Assembly: GCA_016719295.1 (NCBI GenBank)
Contig: JADKAF010000001.1
Coordinates: 4,526,001 to 4,590,000, forward strand
From: Planctomycetota bacterium
GTDB taxonomy: Bacteria > Planctomycetota > UBA1135 > JADKAF01
Reading direction: 5' to 3'
DNA: 64,000 nt
Position numbers and translations under genes: made by a program. The notes under the pieces are model-generated. The model saw nothing but the letters and a program-made list of their open reading frames with translations. It had not been told where the DNA came from and did not search any database. The stretch's first letter is position 1; each line of letters starts with the position of its first letter. This document shows, piece by piece, positions 40,953-50,800 of the stretch.

Positions 40953-43292
40953 ATGCGCAGCGGAGCGATCGTCGTCGTCGTGCTCGGAGCCGTGATCTCC
41001 GCGCTGATATGGTATGCAAGCTCGGATCCTTCCGATTCCGCTGGGCTCTCTCCCCATATCGACGAGCGCGTGGAGGTTTCGGTGACTCCCGAGCCCACGG
41101 TCACCGATCGGCGTGCCGCCGAATCGCGTTCCACAGCGGAGTCGATGGCTCCGCGCGATGAACCGCCGGAGCTGGCGACACAGGTTGCAGTCGAACGCAT
41201 CGTCGTGCGCGTCATCGATGGCGAGCGTCGGCCGATCTCGGGCGCGATGGTGATCCAGGGCAGCGTGGGGAGGCACGGCGAATGGGGCTCGTACAGCAAG
41301 CGGTCCACCGACGAGAAGGGCGAGTGTGACTTCGAGATCCGAGATGCGGACCGTCAGGGGGCAGAGGATGGCTCGCGCTTCTTCCACCTCGTCGAAGTGC
41401 CCGTCGGGTCGCCGCTCGAGAGGACCTTTGACGCCAAACAACCCCCGCGCGATCCGGTGGAGCTGCAGGTGCCGGCCGGAGGCTTCTTCGACCTCGTCGC
41501 GCTGGACGAGCTGGGCGAACCGTTCGCTGGTGCGGTATCGATTGAGCTCAGCATTGTCGACGACACGAGCCGAACCGGTGCAGGCAACTCCAACCTCTTC
41601 GAGAACCGCACGATGCGCGCCGAGAACGGGCGCATGCGCACGGCCTCGCTCGTGCTGGGCAAGCGATGGAGGATCGCGATCGAGCCGGCCGACGGCTCGC
41701 GGTCCATGGGCAGCACGGAGGTAGGCGGCCCGCAGCATCCCGGAGAATCGATCGAGGTCCGCATCCCGCTGGGCGCGGCGCGCCCGGTTCTAGATGTGCG
41801 CATGCTCGATGCCTCCGGTGATCCGCTGGCTGAGCGCGAATGGGCCGGAGACGTGCGGATGCCTAATGACTCGCTGCGCCTCGATCGATCGAAGAGCGAT
41901 GCCGAGGGCCGCGTTCGGTGGCCGCTGCCGCCGACGACCGAGCGGGCGAATCAGCTTTCGCTGTGGGCCTGGTCGCCCTCGCAGAGCCCAAGCTGGATTG
42001 CATCGCGCGAGCTACCTGCGCCGTTGGCTCGCGGTCTCATCGAGCTAGGTGATCTCCGCTGTGCAGAGATCGGGGTCGGAGTCTCCGGCGTCGTCGTCGA
42101 TGCGGCGCAAGCGCCCATCGCGGAGGCGTACGTGTCCGTTCAGCTCTCACGCACTGCCGGAGTAGGCAGTCTGAACGCGCCGCATCTCAGTGTGCGCACA
42201 GATGCGAACGGAGCTTTCGCGGTCCGCGTGCCGGAGTTCCTGCCGCTCGTCGATCTCTCGCTGCAGGCGGCGACTTACACGCCCGTGAAGCTCGAGGCGC
42301 TCCCCTCCGGAAAGCCCGAGAGCCTCGGCCTACGCCTCGTGCTGCATCGCGCTGGCCTGGTTCGCGGTACGACGAAGCACGATGATCCGGCGATGGCGAG
42401 CATGTGGCGCGTCGGGCTGTTCGAAGGAACTGGTGCTCCGCACGAGCTCAGCTTTGTCGGCGTCGATGGGAGTTTTGCCTTTGGCAACCTCACGGGCGGC
42501 AAGAGCTACGACCTCCGCTTCGGCATCCAGGCGCCGACGGTCGCGGAGCTACAGAAGCACGACTCCTGGGGCTTCCACGTCGTGCAGACCCTGACGGGCT
42601 TCTTGGTCCCCGAGGCTGGTGGCGATTGCGCTGATCCGCGCCTCAAGGACATCGACCTACGCGGGCTGCTCATGCAGCGCCGCGTACGAGTCCTCGACGT
42701 AGGAGGCGAGCCCTACCGGGATCGAGGTCGCTACCAGAGCGTCGGGATCGCGCAGCGGAGCCGCGATGGGGAGCTCCGCTCGTTCCGGCTTGCGCCGGAC
42801 GAGAGCGGGACCTGCCGATGGCTAGGGCTCGCGGAGGTCGACTCGCTGACGCTCGCCGTAGAGGGCTGCGCACTCGAGACGCTCGAGCCGGGCCTTGCCG
42901 AGCAGACCGTGCAGTTGCGGCGTGGCTTGCCCATCGTCATCGAGCTCGCGCCGGACGCACCTGAGATCCCCGCGCCCTTCGAACTCTGGCCGCAGCTCCG
43001 GCGCGAAGAGATCCCGCCGCTCTGGATCGCGGCATTCGCGCAGACCTACCTCGACTTCGAAGGTCCGATGCGGAACGGTCGCGCCGAAGTGTTTCTGCCC
43101 GGACCCGGCATCTATCGGGTGCATTGGACCCTTCAGCGCGATGTTGGCGGAGGTTCGCTCGGTGGCGCCGGGGCGAACGTTCCGCGTCGCGATGTGATCG
43201 ATGTGATCGATCAGCCTGGCGTACAAACGTTCCGCAAGGCTCCACATCCAGACGGAGTCAAGGCAGCGCTCCGCGCTTTCGACCGTCACTGA
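40953..43292 (+). CDS. Membrane-anchored protein with carboxypeptidase-regulatory-like domains
   Basis: 779 residues from ATG 40953, with GAGGAGG five bases upstream. One N-terminal membrane segment (AIVVVVLGAVISALIWYA) is followed by an acidic linker. A set of beta-sandwich, Ig-like modules follows with the pattern VVRVIDGERRPISGAMVIQ, VSGVVVDAAQAPIAEAYVSVQL and VRTDANGAFAVRV, which resembles the carboxypeptidase regulatory-like/CnaB group. Such large surface proteins are abundant in planctomycetes and their exact role is unknown. The gene stands alone, with a hairpin downstream at 43378-43400. Confidence 0.65.
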   Translation: MRSGAIVVVVLGAVISALIWYASSDPSDSAGLSPHIDERVEVSVTPEPTVTDRRAAESRSTAESMAPRDEPPELATQVAVERIVVRVIDGERRPISGAMVIQGSVGRHGEWGSYSKRSTDEKGECDFEIRDADRQGAEDGSRFFHLVEVPVGSPLERTFDAKQPPRDPVELQVPAGGFFDLVALDELGEPFAGAVSIELSIVDDTSRTGAGNSNLFENRTMRAENGRMRTASLVLGKRWRIAIEPADGSRSMGSTEVGGPQHPGESIEVRIPLGAARPVLDVRMLDASGDPLAEREWAGDVRMPNDSLRLDRSKSDAEGRVRWPLPPTTERANQLSLWAWSPSQSPSWIASRELPAPLARGLIELGDLRCAEIGVGVSGVVVDAAQAPIAEAYVSVQLSRTAGVGSLNAPHLSVRTDANGAFAVRVPEFLPLVDLSLQAATYTPVKLEALPSGKPESLGLRLVLHRAGLVRGTTKHDDPAMASMWRVGLFEGTGAPHELSFVGVDGSFAFGNLTGGKSYDLRFGIQAPTVAELQKHDSWGFHVVQTLTGFLVPEAGGDCADPRLKDIDLRGLLMQRRVRVLDVGGEPYRDRGRYQSVGIAQRSRDGELRSFRLAPDESGTCRWLGLAEVDSLTLAVEGCALETLEPGLAEQTVQLRRGLPIVIELAPDAPEIPAPFELWPQLRREEIPPLWIAAFAQTYLDFEGPMRNGRAEVFLPGPGIYRVHWTLQRDVGGGSLGGAGANVPRRDVIDVIDQPGVQTFRKAPHPDGVKAALRAFDRH

Positions 43293-43528
43293 CTCTCCAT
43301 GACGAGCTCCGGCTTCGGGTGGGCATGGCACGTCTCGCGTCTCGGCAGGCTCCACGACCGGCAGATGGGAAGTGCAAAAGCCGCGTAAGACGAAGCGGCT
43401 GCTGATCGCCCACGAGCAGCTCCTGTTCGCGCAGCAAGTTGATCCTCGGAATCTCTGCTGCACGCGCCCTATCGCGCCGCCGCTCGCGCACGTGGATGCT
43501 CCAATCATCCGCCACGTGGCCATCCGAA
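43293..43528. other. Intergenic region with a hairpin
   Basis: AGCCGC and GCGGCT (about 43379-43401) form a short stem after a run of A residues. This is a possible bidirectional terminator after the large membrane-anchored protein. No gene is supported. Confidence 0.4.
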
Positions 43529-43622
43529 GAATCCTTCGCACGCGGGCTCTATTCGCCTTCCCTGCTCCGCGCGCCAGAGCGTGTATGCGGTCGTTCCCCA
43601 GCGGCCACAGGAGGCCACGACG
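43529..43622 (+). promoter_or_regulatory. Conserved leader, copy 3
   Basis: GAATCC at 43529, GAGCGTGTATG at 43577 and CAGGAGGCCACGACG before ATG 43623. The order is the same as in copies 1 and 2, with 48 bp between blocks. It lies before the integrase core-binding gene. Confidence 0.6.
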
Positions 43623-44171
43623 ATGACGACCACGAACGGACAGCACGCGACGGACGACCAGACCACGAAGCCGGCGGCGAAGAAGGCGAAGTCGAAGGCC
43701 ACGAAGAAGACCGCGAAGCCCACCTGGACCCTGACGCAGGCTGCGCTCGCCTACCTCGAGTCCTTGAAGGTCGCGCGCAAGTCCGAGAGCACGGTGAGCG
43801 CGTATGCCGCGGACTTGGACCTCGCGACCGAAGTCCTCGGCGCCGAGACGCCGATCGCCGCGCTCACGGAGGCGGATGTCGAGCGCTTCAACGCCTCGCA
43901 GCAGGTGACGACCACGAAGAGCGGACGCGCGAAGGCGCAGCCAACCGTCGATCGATCCCGCCGAGTGCTCCGGCTCGCGCTGACCTTCGCCGAGCAGCAG
44001 GGCGCGATCGAGAAGGTTCCGATCGAAGCGAAGCCGCGCACGAAGAAGGACGTGCCGCTCAGCCAGCGCGAGGTGGTGGGCAACGACGACGCGAAGCTCT
44101 ACCCCGCCGCGCATCCGAGCGACCTGGCGACGATCGTCTACGCCAGCACCGGCGAGCCGGTCAGCGAGTGA
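43623..44171 (+). CDS. Orphan core-binding-domain protein related to tyrosine recombinases
   Basis: 182 residues from ATG 43623, with AGGAGG upstream. A Lys/Ala/Thr-rich N-terminus precedes a SAM-like core-binding domain: LTQAALAYLESLKVARKSESTVSAYAADLDLATEVLGAETPIAALTEADVERF, then RSRRVLRLALTFAEQQGAI. This is the DNA-binding arm of tyrosine recombinases. It lacks the catalytic Arg, His and Tyr, so it cannot cut DNA alone. It lies 78 bp before a complete integrase and behind the conserved leader. It may be a regulator or accessory DNA-binding partner, or a split integrase relic. Confidence 0.6.
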   Translation: MTTTNGQHATDDQTTKPAAKKAKSKATKKTAKPTWTLTQAALAYLESLKVARKSESTVSAYAADLDLATEVLGAETPIAALTEADVERFNASQQVTTTKSGRAKAQPTVDRSRRVLRLALTFAEQQGAIEKVPIEAKPRTKKDVPLSQREVVGNDDAKLYPAAHPSDLATIVYASTGEPVSE

Positions 44172-44177
44172 CGGAAC

Positions 44178-44212
44178 GGGCGGCTGCTGGGACGCGATCC
44201 TGTCGGCCGCCC
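44178..44212 (+). repeat. Hairpin before the integrase
   Basis: GGGCGGC (44178-44184) pairs with GCCGCCC (44206-44212) across a 21-base loop, followed by TGCCTCTCCTTCC. Possible weak terminator or attenuator between the core-binding gene and the integrase. Confidence 0.45.
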
Positions 44213-44249
44213 TGCCTCTCCTTCCAAGCGATCAATCCAAGGAGGCACC

Positions 44250-45089
44250 ATGCTTCTCCACGAAGCCCTCGACTCGTTTGTGCTTCAGCTCCAGGCCGAT
44301 GGTCGGAGCGTGCATACCATCAAGCAATACCAGCGACACCTTCGCCTGCTCGGCTCCTGGCTCGACGTGAACGGCATCGAGCCCGAGCTCGACGCGATCA
44401 GCACGCAGATCGTCGCGCGCTTTCTGGTGAGCGACCAGGCGAGGAAGACGGCGGACGGCGCCACGAAGCTGGCGACGACAGCCAACGCGCTGCGGACCTC
44501 GATCCGCTGCTTCTTTGCGTTCGCAGAAGCGGCAGGCATCGTGCAGCGCAGTCCCGCCATGCTGGTCCGCCGGGCCCGATGCGGCGAGCCACCGCCCAGA
44601 GCGCTCAGCGACGCGGAGGTCGAGCGGCTGCTGGCCGTGGCCACGAATGGCGAGGCGCGGGACGAGATGCTCGTGCGGCTTCTCCTTGGCACCGGGCTGC
44701 GACTCGGCGAGGCGCTCGGGTTGGAGGTCGGGGACGTGGACCTCGCGCGCGGCGTGATCAACGTGCGACGCGCGAAGGGCGATCGGCCGAGGACCGCGTA
44801 TGTGCCGCGGGAGCTGGTGCCGAGGCTGGCGGACTGGATCCGGGACCGCGAGGGCCGGCTGTTCCCGATCTCGGGGCGGCACGCGCAGAGGGTGATCGGG
44901 CGGATGGCGCGCGAGACGGAGATCAGCGCGTCGGCGCATGCGCTGCGCCACACGGTGGCGACGAGGGTCTACGCGCGGACGGGAGACCTCGGCGTGGTCC
45001 AGCAGGTCCTGGGGCACGCGTCGGTGGCGACGACGGGCAGGTATGCGCGGGCGGAGGATGCGGTGGTGAGGGCGGCGGTTGGGGCGTGA
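44250..45089 (+). CDS. Tyrosine recombinase/integrase
   Basis: 279 residues from ATG 44250 with AAGGAGG upstream. The N-terminal core-binding domain (LDSFVLQLQADGRSVHTIKQYQRHLRLLGSWLD) is followed by the catalytic domain with all expected residues: R151 (GTGLRLGEALGL), K176 in the beta hairpin, H230 and R233 (HALRHTVATRVYA), H256 (GHASVATT) and the nucleophile Y265. It resembles XerD-like integrases of islands and integrative elements. The gene is downstream of a core-binding orphan. Together with the tRNA-Arg half at 16.7 kb it may be the enzyme that moved the island, though the pairing is not proven. Confidence 0.9.
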   Translation: MLLHEALDSFVLQLQADGRSVHTIKQYQRHLRLLGSWLDVNGIEPELDAISTQIVARFLVSDQARKTADGATKLATTANALRTSIRCFFAFAEAAGIVQRSPAMLVRRARCGEPPPRALSDAEVERLLAVATNGEARDEMLVRLLLGTGLRLGEALGLEVGDVDLARGVINVRRAKGDRPRTAYVPRELVPRLADWIRDREGRLFPISGRHAQRVIGRMARETEISASAHALRHTVATRVYARTGDLGVVQQVLGHASVATTGRYARAEDAVVRAAVGA

Positions 45090-45121
45090 ATCGACGAAAT
45101 GTCGGATTCGCTTAGATGTCG

Positions 45122-46105
45122 TTAGGCTTGTGGGAACCGTAGAACCCTCGGCCTTCCGCTTCCGAGGACATCCAGGAAGTCATCTTCTTCGACGACACCA
45201 GTACCGCTTATCACTTTTGATCCGTCAGCGCCGATACGGAAAGTAAATCTGAGTGGCGTAGCACTCTCGCAGCCAACAGCCAAAGCAACACGACTCTTGC
45301 AAACCTGTATCGAGGTCGAGCCGTGAACGACATCGTCGGCTCCACCTGCAAAGATGCGACATCGCGAAGCTGCAGATCCTAGCCTACGTTGCGGCAGGCC
45401 GAGATTCCCATTGCCATCGAGCCCATAAGTGCATAGGCCATGAGGATCTGCAATCTCAAGCGCCAAGAGTGGGTATCTGGCGACCCCTCTGCCTTCATTC
45501 GCGATGGCGAAGATTGTCTCGATATCGTGCCGCGGCCTGCCTCCGCCGCCGCTACTGTGGCCACCTCTTACCACTTCGATCTCAAGCGCCAGCTTCGGCC
45601 GTGGGCGCCTGCCAAACATATCCTCGAGGTCAAAGTGCTCCATTGGCACGGAACTGCTGCCTGACCGCTTATAGTATCGCCCCTCGCCCCCGCCCCTGGC
45701 CATGTGGGGAGCTATGTCACTTGCTGGAGCGAAAATCGCGATCAGGCCGGACCCATGCTCGGTGGGTATCTGCTTCGTCTGAATTCCATCGTGAATCGGA
45801 GAGATGGCTTCCGAGAGCAGCGACTGCAAGCGGTCGTACGCTGTCCGTAAATCCGAAATAGCCTGGAGCTCCTTGACCTCTTGGGCGCCATCCCGGCGGC
45901 AATTGACGCCAAGTATTAGGATTCCGCCATCCGAGTTCAGAAACGCCGAGAGAGTCTTGGAGAGCGTTTTCAGGTCTTCTTTCGCGAAGCGGGACTCCGA
46001 GAGCGTCTTGAACTCCAGATGTAGCGACTCAGAGCGGTCGGTAGTGAGTTCTTCCCGTATGCGCTGAAGATCCAGTTCATCGAAGATGTCTCGTAGTGTT
46101 CGCAT
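45122..46105 (-). CDS. AlbA_2 (Schlafen-like) domain protein
   Basis: 327 residues from ATG 46105; an upstream ATG at 46168 is less likely. Residues about 22-150 have the AlbA_2 pattern: ESLHLEFKTLSESRFAKEDLKTLSKTLSAFLNSDGGILILGVN, then a GEGRYYKRSGSSSVPME segment. The C-terminal part is strand-rich and unrecognised. AlbA_2 domains occur in putative transcription regulators and in several anti-phage proteins. Composition is less GC-rich than in the neighbours. The gene is convergent with the integrase and stands between it and the DISARM operon, so a defence role is plausible but not shown. Confidence 0.7.
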   Translation of the reverse strand: MRTLRDIFDELDLQRIREELTTDRSESLHLEFKTLSESRFAKEDLKTLSKTLSAFLNSDGGILILGVNCRRDGAQEVKELQAISDLRTAYDRLQSLLSEAISPIHDGIQTKQIPTEHGSGLIAIFAPASDIAPHMARGGGEGRYYKRSGSSSVPMEHFDLEDMFGRRPRPKLALEIEVVRGGHSSGGGGRPRHDIETIFAIANEGRGVARYPLLALEIADPHGLCTYGLDGNGNLGLPQRRLGSAASRCRIFAGGADDVVHGSTSIQVCKSRVALAVGCESATPLRFTFRIGADGSKVISGTGVVEEDDFLDVLGSGRPRVLRFPQA

Positions 46106-46314
46106 TGCCTTACAATGGCCTCGGTTCGGGATCGACGCGAGTGTACGAGATCGAGTAAGACTGTCCATCGGCGAAGTCGAAATCGCCTCGAGACCGCACC
46201 CCCATCAACATCCCGAGCCGCGCCCAGGGTCTCCGCATCGTGACTACGCCGCCCGAGATGCAAGGGCTCGTGCGCCACCGCGTGGCGGCCGTTCCGGTCT
46301 CTTCGGTCATACCC

Positions 46315-47289
46315 TCAGTACCCCACCCCAACCCGCCCCGCATTCGAAACCACCACCCCCAACCCATTTCCCGCCAGATCGAACACCAACCCCTGCACAA
46401 ACACCACCGCCCCCGCCAGCAACCCATCCTGCGGCACCTGCACCGACCAAGCCGCAACCCCACCGACATTCGCCAACCCGAAGGTCCAGTCCGGACCTAC
46501 CAGGAGCTCGCATCCTGGGGCGCCGAGCCCCGCGAGGGAAAACGGCAAAGGGATGCCAGCCCACGTGGTGTCGGAGACCCCGACCAGACCGAACGCGGCG
46601 TTGAGCGGCCCCGAAGGCAGTCCGGACAGCGTCATCTGGAAGTTGGATCCGATCGACGGACGAGATCCCGCCGTGGCCGCGAGCGCGGGAACGCCCTGCG
46701 ATCCCGAGCAGCCCGCTCCGTACGTCGTGAACGACGCGGTGGGCTCGAGCGGGTAGACGCGCACGTGATCAAGGTGCGGCCCGTTCCCTCCGAGATCCAG
46801 GCTCGCGAAGCGCAGCGTCGTGGTGGGCGCGATGGCGACGAACTCCCAGGACAGGTCGCGCGCGTAGCTGACCGCAGGGAACGCCGGTCCGGCATGCGTG
46901 AACGGCGGTGATGTGGCGCCAGCCGCAGAGACCTCGAGTCTCCTAGCACCATCACCCGTCGCACCGAGGTCGAAGAGGACCCGGTAACGCGCTCCGATCG
47001 CCGTGGCCAAGGTCTGCTCGATCGAGGCCGGGCGCGCGCCATTCAAGTCGATGGACCGCAGGCCGTCCGATGGGCTCCAGAAAGCGGAGTTGAGATCCAC
47101 GCCGCCGTTCCCGAGCGGAATGAACCAGCCCGGGATCAACGTGCCCTCGACGGTGAGCTCCGTGCGCTGCGGCGGGATCGGCGGCCCGAGCTCGAAGCTC
47201 CCGTTGACCGCGAGGTCCGCTTGCGAGTAGAGGGGCACGAGCGCCAGCGTGGCGACTCCGACGAGCACCGTGAGACGACGAGTCGACAT
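46315..47289 (-). CDS. Exported choice-of-anchor (DUF642-like) protein with planctomycete C-terminal domain
   Basis: 324 residues from ATG 47289. A signal peptide (RRLTVLVGVATLALVPLYSQA) leads to a DUF642-like jelly-roll: DLAVNGSFELGPPIPPQ, IPGWFIPLGNGGVDL, RSIDLNGARPASIEQTLATAIGARYRVLFDLG. The C-terminal 140 residues (TTYGAGCSGSQGVPALAATAGSRP...LGAPGCELLVGPDWTFGLANVGGVAAWSVQVP) form a module that I associate with many exported planctomycete proteins. It is likely a cell-surface or secreted protein. It is the best taxonomic marker in the window. Confidence 0.75.
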   Translation of the reverse strand: MSTRRLTVLVGVATLALVPLYSQADLAVNGSFELGPPIPPQRTELTVEGTLIPGWFIPLGNGGVDLNSAFWSPSDGLRSIDLNGARPASIEQTLATAIGARYRVLFDLGATGDGARRLEVSAAGATSPPFTHAGPAFPAVSYARDLSWEFVAIAPTTTLRFASLDLGGNGPHLDHVRVYPLEPTASFTTYGAGCSGSQGVPALAATAGSRPSIGSNFQMTLSGLPSGPLNAAFGLVGVSDTTWAGIPLPFSLAGLGAPGCELLVGPDWTFGLANVGGVAAWSVQVPQDGLLAGAVVFVQGLVFDLAGNGLGVVVSNAGRVGVGY

Positions 47290-47434
47290 GCCTGGCCTCT
47301 CCGGATAGGAGCCGGGCCGGGAGCCTATCAAGCGCCCTCCGGATCCGAGGAGAGTCCCGGGTCTTCCGGGTCGGGCAAGGCGACGACCTCCCCGCCCGGT
47401 ATGCTCTGCCGCACCGAGAGTCCCATCCCTCCCC

Positions 47435-47830
47435 ATGCCCCTCACCACCCCCAACCTCGAGCACCTCCTGAAGCTCCGCGTCGTCGTCGCGCGCTTCGGC
47501 GAGATGGACCTCGCCAAGTGGTGGAACACGAAGGGGCAGCTCGGCCGGCTCGGCGCCACGGCCCTCCGGCGCGGGTTCCCGCGCACCCACCGCTTCGCCC
47601 AGGCGCGCTCGGTCTTCGCCGTCGCGGCCCACAGCTGCGCCGAGGTCTACGGCCCGCGGGGAGTGGTGACGCTCTGGTCCCTGCGGGAGTCGATTGAGGA
47701 GGAGTTCGACGAGCGCTGGGAGCTATGGTGCGACGACGCGGCAGGGTGGAGGGCACGATTCGGCGTAGTAGACGGGTTCACGGTGAGCAGCTTCGTGAGC
47801 GGGCCCCTACGCAAAGCGACTCGACGGTAG
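47435..47830 (+). CDS. brxE: BrxE family protein
   Basis: 131 residues from ATG 47435. The sequence LLKLRVVVARFGEMDLAKWWNTKGQLGRLGATALRRGFPRTHRFAQARSVFAVA, followed by the GVVTLWSL...FDERWELW region, matches the BrxE family seen in BREX type 6 loci. It is somewhat shorter than the BrxE proteins I know, and the last 25 residues do not look conserved, so the C-terminus may be altered. It is 13 bp before drmD on the same strand and appears to be the first gene of the defence operon. BrxE function is not established. BREX genes such as brxC and pglZ are absent. Confidence 0.75.
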   Translation: MPLTTPNLEHLLKLRVVVARFGEMDLAKWWNTKGQLGRLGATALRRGFPRTHRFAQARSVFAVAAHSCAEVYGPRGVVTLWSLRESIEEEFDERWELWCDDAAGWRARFGVVDGFTVSSFVSGPLRKATRR

Positions 47831-47843
47831 GCGTACGGAACCG

Positions 47844-50800
47844 ATGTCAAACCGCATGCTTCCCTCCGCACCTGCTGTCGGCGCCATCGTTCGAGTGCGC
47901 CAGCGGCAGTATCTCGTTGAAGATGTGCAGCCACCGGCGGAACCTGAAGAGGCAACGCTGGTCGTGATGTCCTGCCTCGACGACGACGCCCAAGGAGAGG
48001 CGCTGGAAGTTCTATGGGAGCACGAAATCGACACCGAAGTAGTCGAGGCATCCTGGGATCGGCTCGGTCGTCGCGAATTCGATGCGCCCTCACGATTCGC
48101 TGCGTACTTGCACGCACTTCGCTGGAACTGCGTAACGGCCACGAACCCTAGGCTCTTCCAGTCGCCCTGGCGCGCTGGCATCGAGGTCATGGCCTACCAG
48201 CTCGAGCCGCTCCGCAAAGCGCTACGACTGCCGCGCGTGAACCTCTTCATTGCAGACGACGTCGGTCTCGGGAAGACCATCGAAGCCGGCCTTGTGTTGC
48301 GCGAGATGATCATGCGCCAGCGCGTGCGCCGCGTCGTCGTCGCGGCGCCGCCGTCAGTGGTCATCCAGTGGAAGGAGGAGCTCGAGCAGCGCTTCGGGCT
48401 CTCTTTCGTCATCTACGACCGAGACTACGTCGCGCAATGCCGCCGCGAGCGCGGCTACTCGATAAACCCATGGGTCACGCACTCTCGCTTCATCCTCTCG
48501 CATGCGCTACTACGTGACGAGGAATACGCGACCCCGCTCCGTGATCTCCTCAGCACCGACGAGAGCGGCAAGCCGCGTGCCGGTGCGGAACCGGGCTCGC
48601 TTCTCATACTCGACGAGGCCCATCATGCGGCGCCCGCGAGCAGCTCCAAGTACGCGATCGACTCGCAGTTCACGCGCGCCGTTCGCGATCTGGCCGAGCG
48701 CTTCGAGCACCGCCTCTTCCTCTCCGCGACGCCGCACAATGGCCTCTCCAACAGCTTCTCAGCGCTGCTCGAGATTCTCGACCCGCAACGCTTCGTGCGC
48801 GGGACCCCCGTCGATCCGAAGCTCCGCGACGAGGTGATGGTGCGCCGATTGAAGTCCGACCTTCGCGAGATCGCGGGCGGCTTCCCGGTTCGGAAGATCG
48901 TCAAGGTCGACATCCGAAACCTGCCCGCAGATGCGCCCGAGCTCGCGCTGGCGAAGCTGCTCGACGAGTATTGGGAGGCCCGTGAGGAGCGGCTGAAGGG
49001 GCTGCCTCCGAAACAACGCGCGATCCAGGGACTGATCCTCGTCAACTTGCAGAAGCGCCTGTTCTCCTCGATCGAGGCTTTTCGTCGGACGCTCATGGCG
49101 CACCGCAGCGCACTTGCGCGGGCTGCGACAGAGAAAGCAGCACCGACAGCCGCCGACCTTGAGCTGCTACGCACACAGCCCGATGCGAATGATGACCGCT
49201 CCGTGCTGGCAGAGGAGGAAGTCGAGTCCGAGGAGGAGCAGGCTGTCGAGTCAGCTACCGCAGCAGGTGGCGGGAAGCCATCCCCGCGCGAGGTCGATCT
49301 CGTCAGTCGGATGTACGATCTGGCCGAGCGTTCGCGCCGACTTCCCGATGCGCGCGTGCGCTGGCTCGTCGACTGGGTGCGCCACGAGATGTGCCCGCGC
49401 CTTCCTGAACTTGGAGTGCCCTCCGTCGGGGCCCCTGCCGAGTGGCTGCCTCGGCGCGTAGTTATCTTCACCGAGTACGCAGACACCAAGCGCTACCTCG
49501 AGCAGCAGCTCAGGGCGGCCATCGGTGCTACCGATCGGGGCGACGAGCGCCTCGCGACTTTCCACGGCGGCATGCCTGACGAGCTACGCGAGCAGGTGAA
49601 GCGCGCCTTCAATAGCGAACCGACCAAGCACCCGCTCCGGATCCTCGTCGCGACGGACGCGGCCCGCGAGGGCGTGAACCTACAGAACCACTGCGCGGAT
49701 CTATTCCACATGGATCTGCCGTGGAACCCGTCCAGACTAGAACAGCGCAACGGTCGCATTGATCGCAAACTGCAACGCGCTGACGAGGTCCGCTGTCACT
49801 ACTTCGTGTATGTACAGAGAGACGCCGACCGGGTCCTCGAGGTGCTCGCGGAGCGCACCAAGGTCATCCACGAGGAGCTGGGGAGCATGCCCCCCGTGCT
49901 CGAGGAGCGAATGACGCGCCGGCTCGCTCAGGGTATTGGTCCTCGCGGGCGAAAGGAGCTCGCCGACGCGCTCCGGGAAGACACCGCGGAACCGAAGAGC
50001 CAGGCAGGCCCCGAAGAACTCGAGGGGACTCGCGAGCGCAAAGCAGCCCTGCAGAAGCAGGTCGATGAGCTTCGCAACATCCTCGACCAGTCACGACGGT
50101 CACTTGACCTGAACGAGGGGCAGCTCCACGAAGTGCTTTGCGAGTCGCTCGGGATGATCGGCGCTGACATTTTGAAGCCCGCGATGGGCCGCACCGACCA
50201 GGCGTTCGAGGTCCCGGCGCTCGATCGGCGCGCGGGCGCCGACCCTACGTGGGCCGACACGCTAGACACGCTGCGGAGCCCTCGTCCACGAGGGATGAAG
50301 CTCTGGGAGTGGCGCCGAACCGCACCGATTCGCCCGGTCGTCTTCAAGGACCCTGGACACATCGACGAAGACGTCGTTCACCTGCATCTCGAGCATCGCC
50401 TGGTGCAGCGCCTGCTCGGGCGCTTCCTCGCCCAGGGCTTCGTCCTCGACGATCTCGCTCGCGCGTGCGTCGGGCAGACCGACGACGCGGTCCCGCGCGT
50501 GCTCCTGCTGGGAAGGCTCTCCCTCTACGGCGACCGCGCCGCGCGTCTGCACGACGAGGTGGTCTCTGTGGCCGCACGCTGGGCGGACCCGATTGCTCGC
50601 AAGGGCGGGCTGAAGCCCTACGCCGAGGACGCTCTGGAGAAATCCTGGGATCTGTTGCTGGCATCGATCTCGAGGGGTGGCGCGCCCGAGATAGCACCTG
50701 AAGTCCAGCAGAGCATCCTCCGCTCGACGCCCGCCGACGTGACGGAGCTGCTTCCGCATCTTCACGCGCGCTGCGAACTAGTGGCCGGCAAAGCGATCGC

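Noticed and set aside
40101..41738. 545-codon minus-strand open frame opposite the carboxypeptidase-regulatory-like gene
   Set aside because: No recognisable motif or start; the plus-strand gene has a strong ribosome site, a membrane anchor and domain patterns.
43439..45115. 558-codon plus-strand open frame spanning the core-binding protein and the integrase
   Set aside because: It is in a different frame from both proteins, rich in Arg/Gly/Ala, and has no domain.
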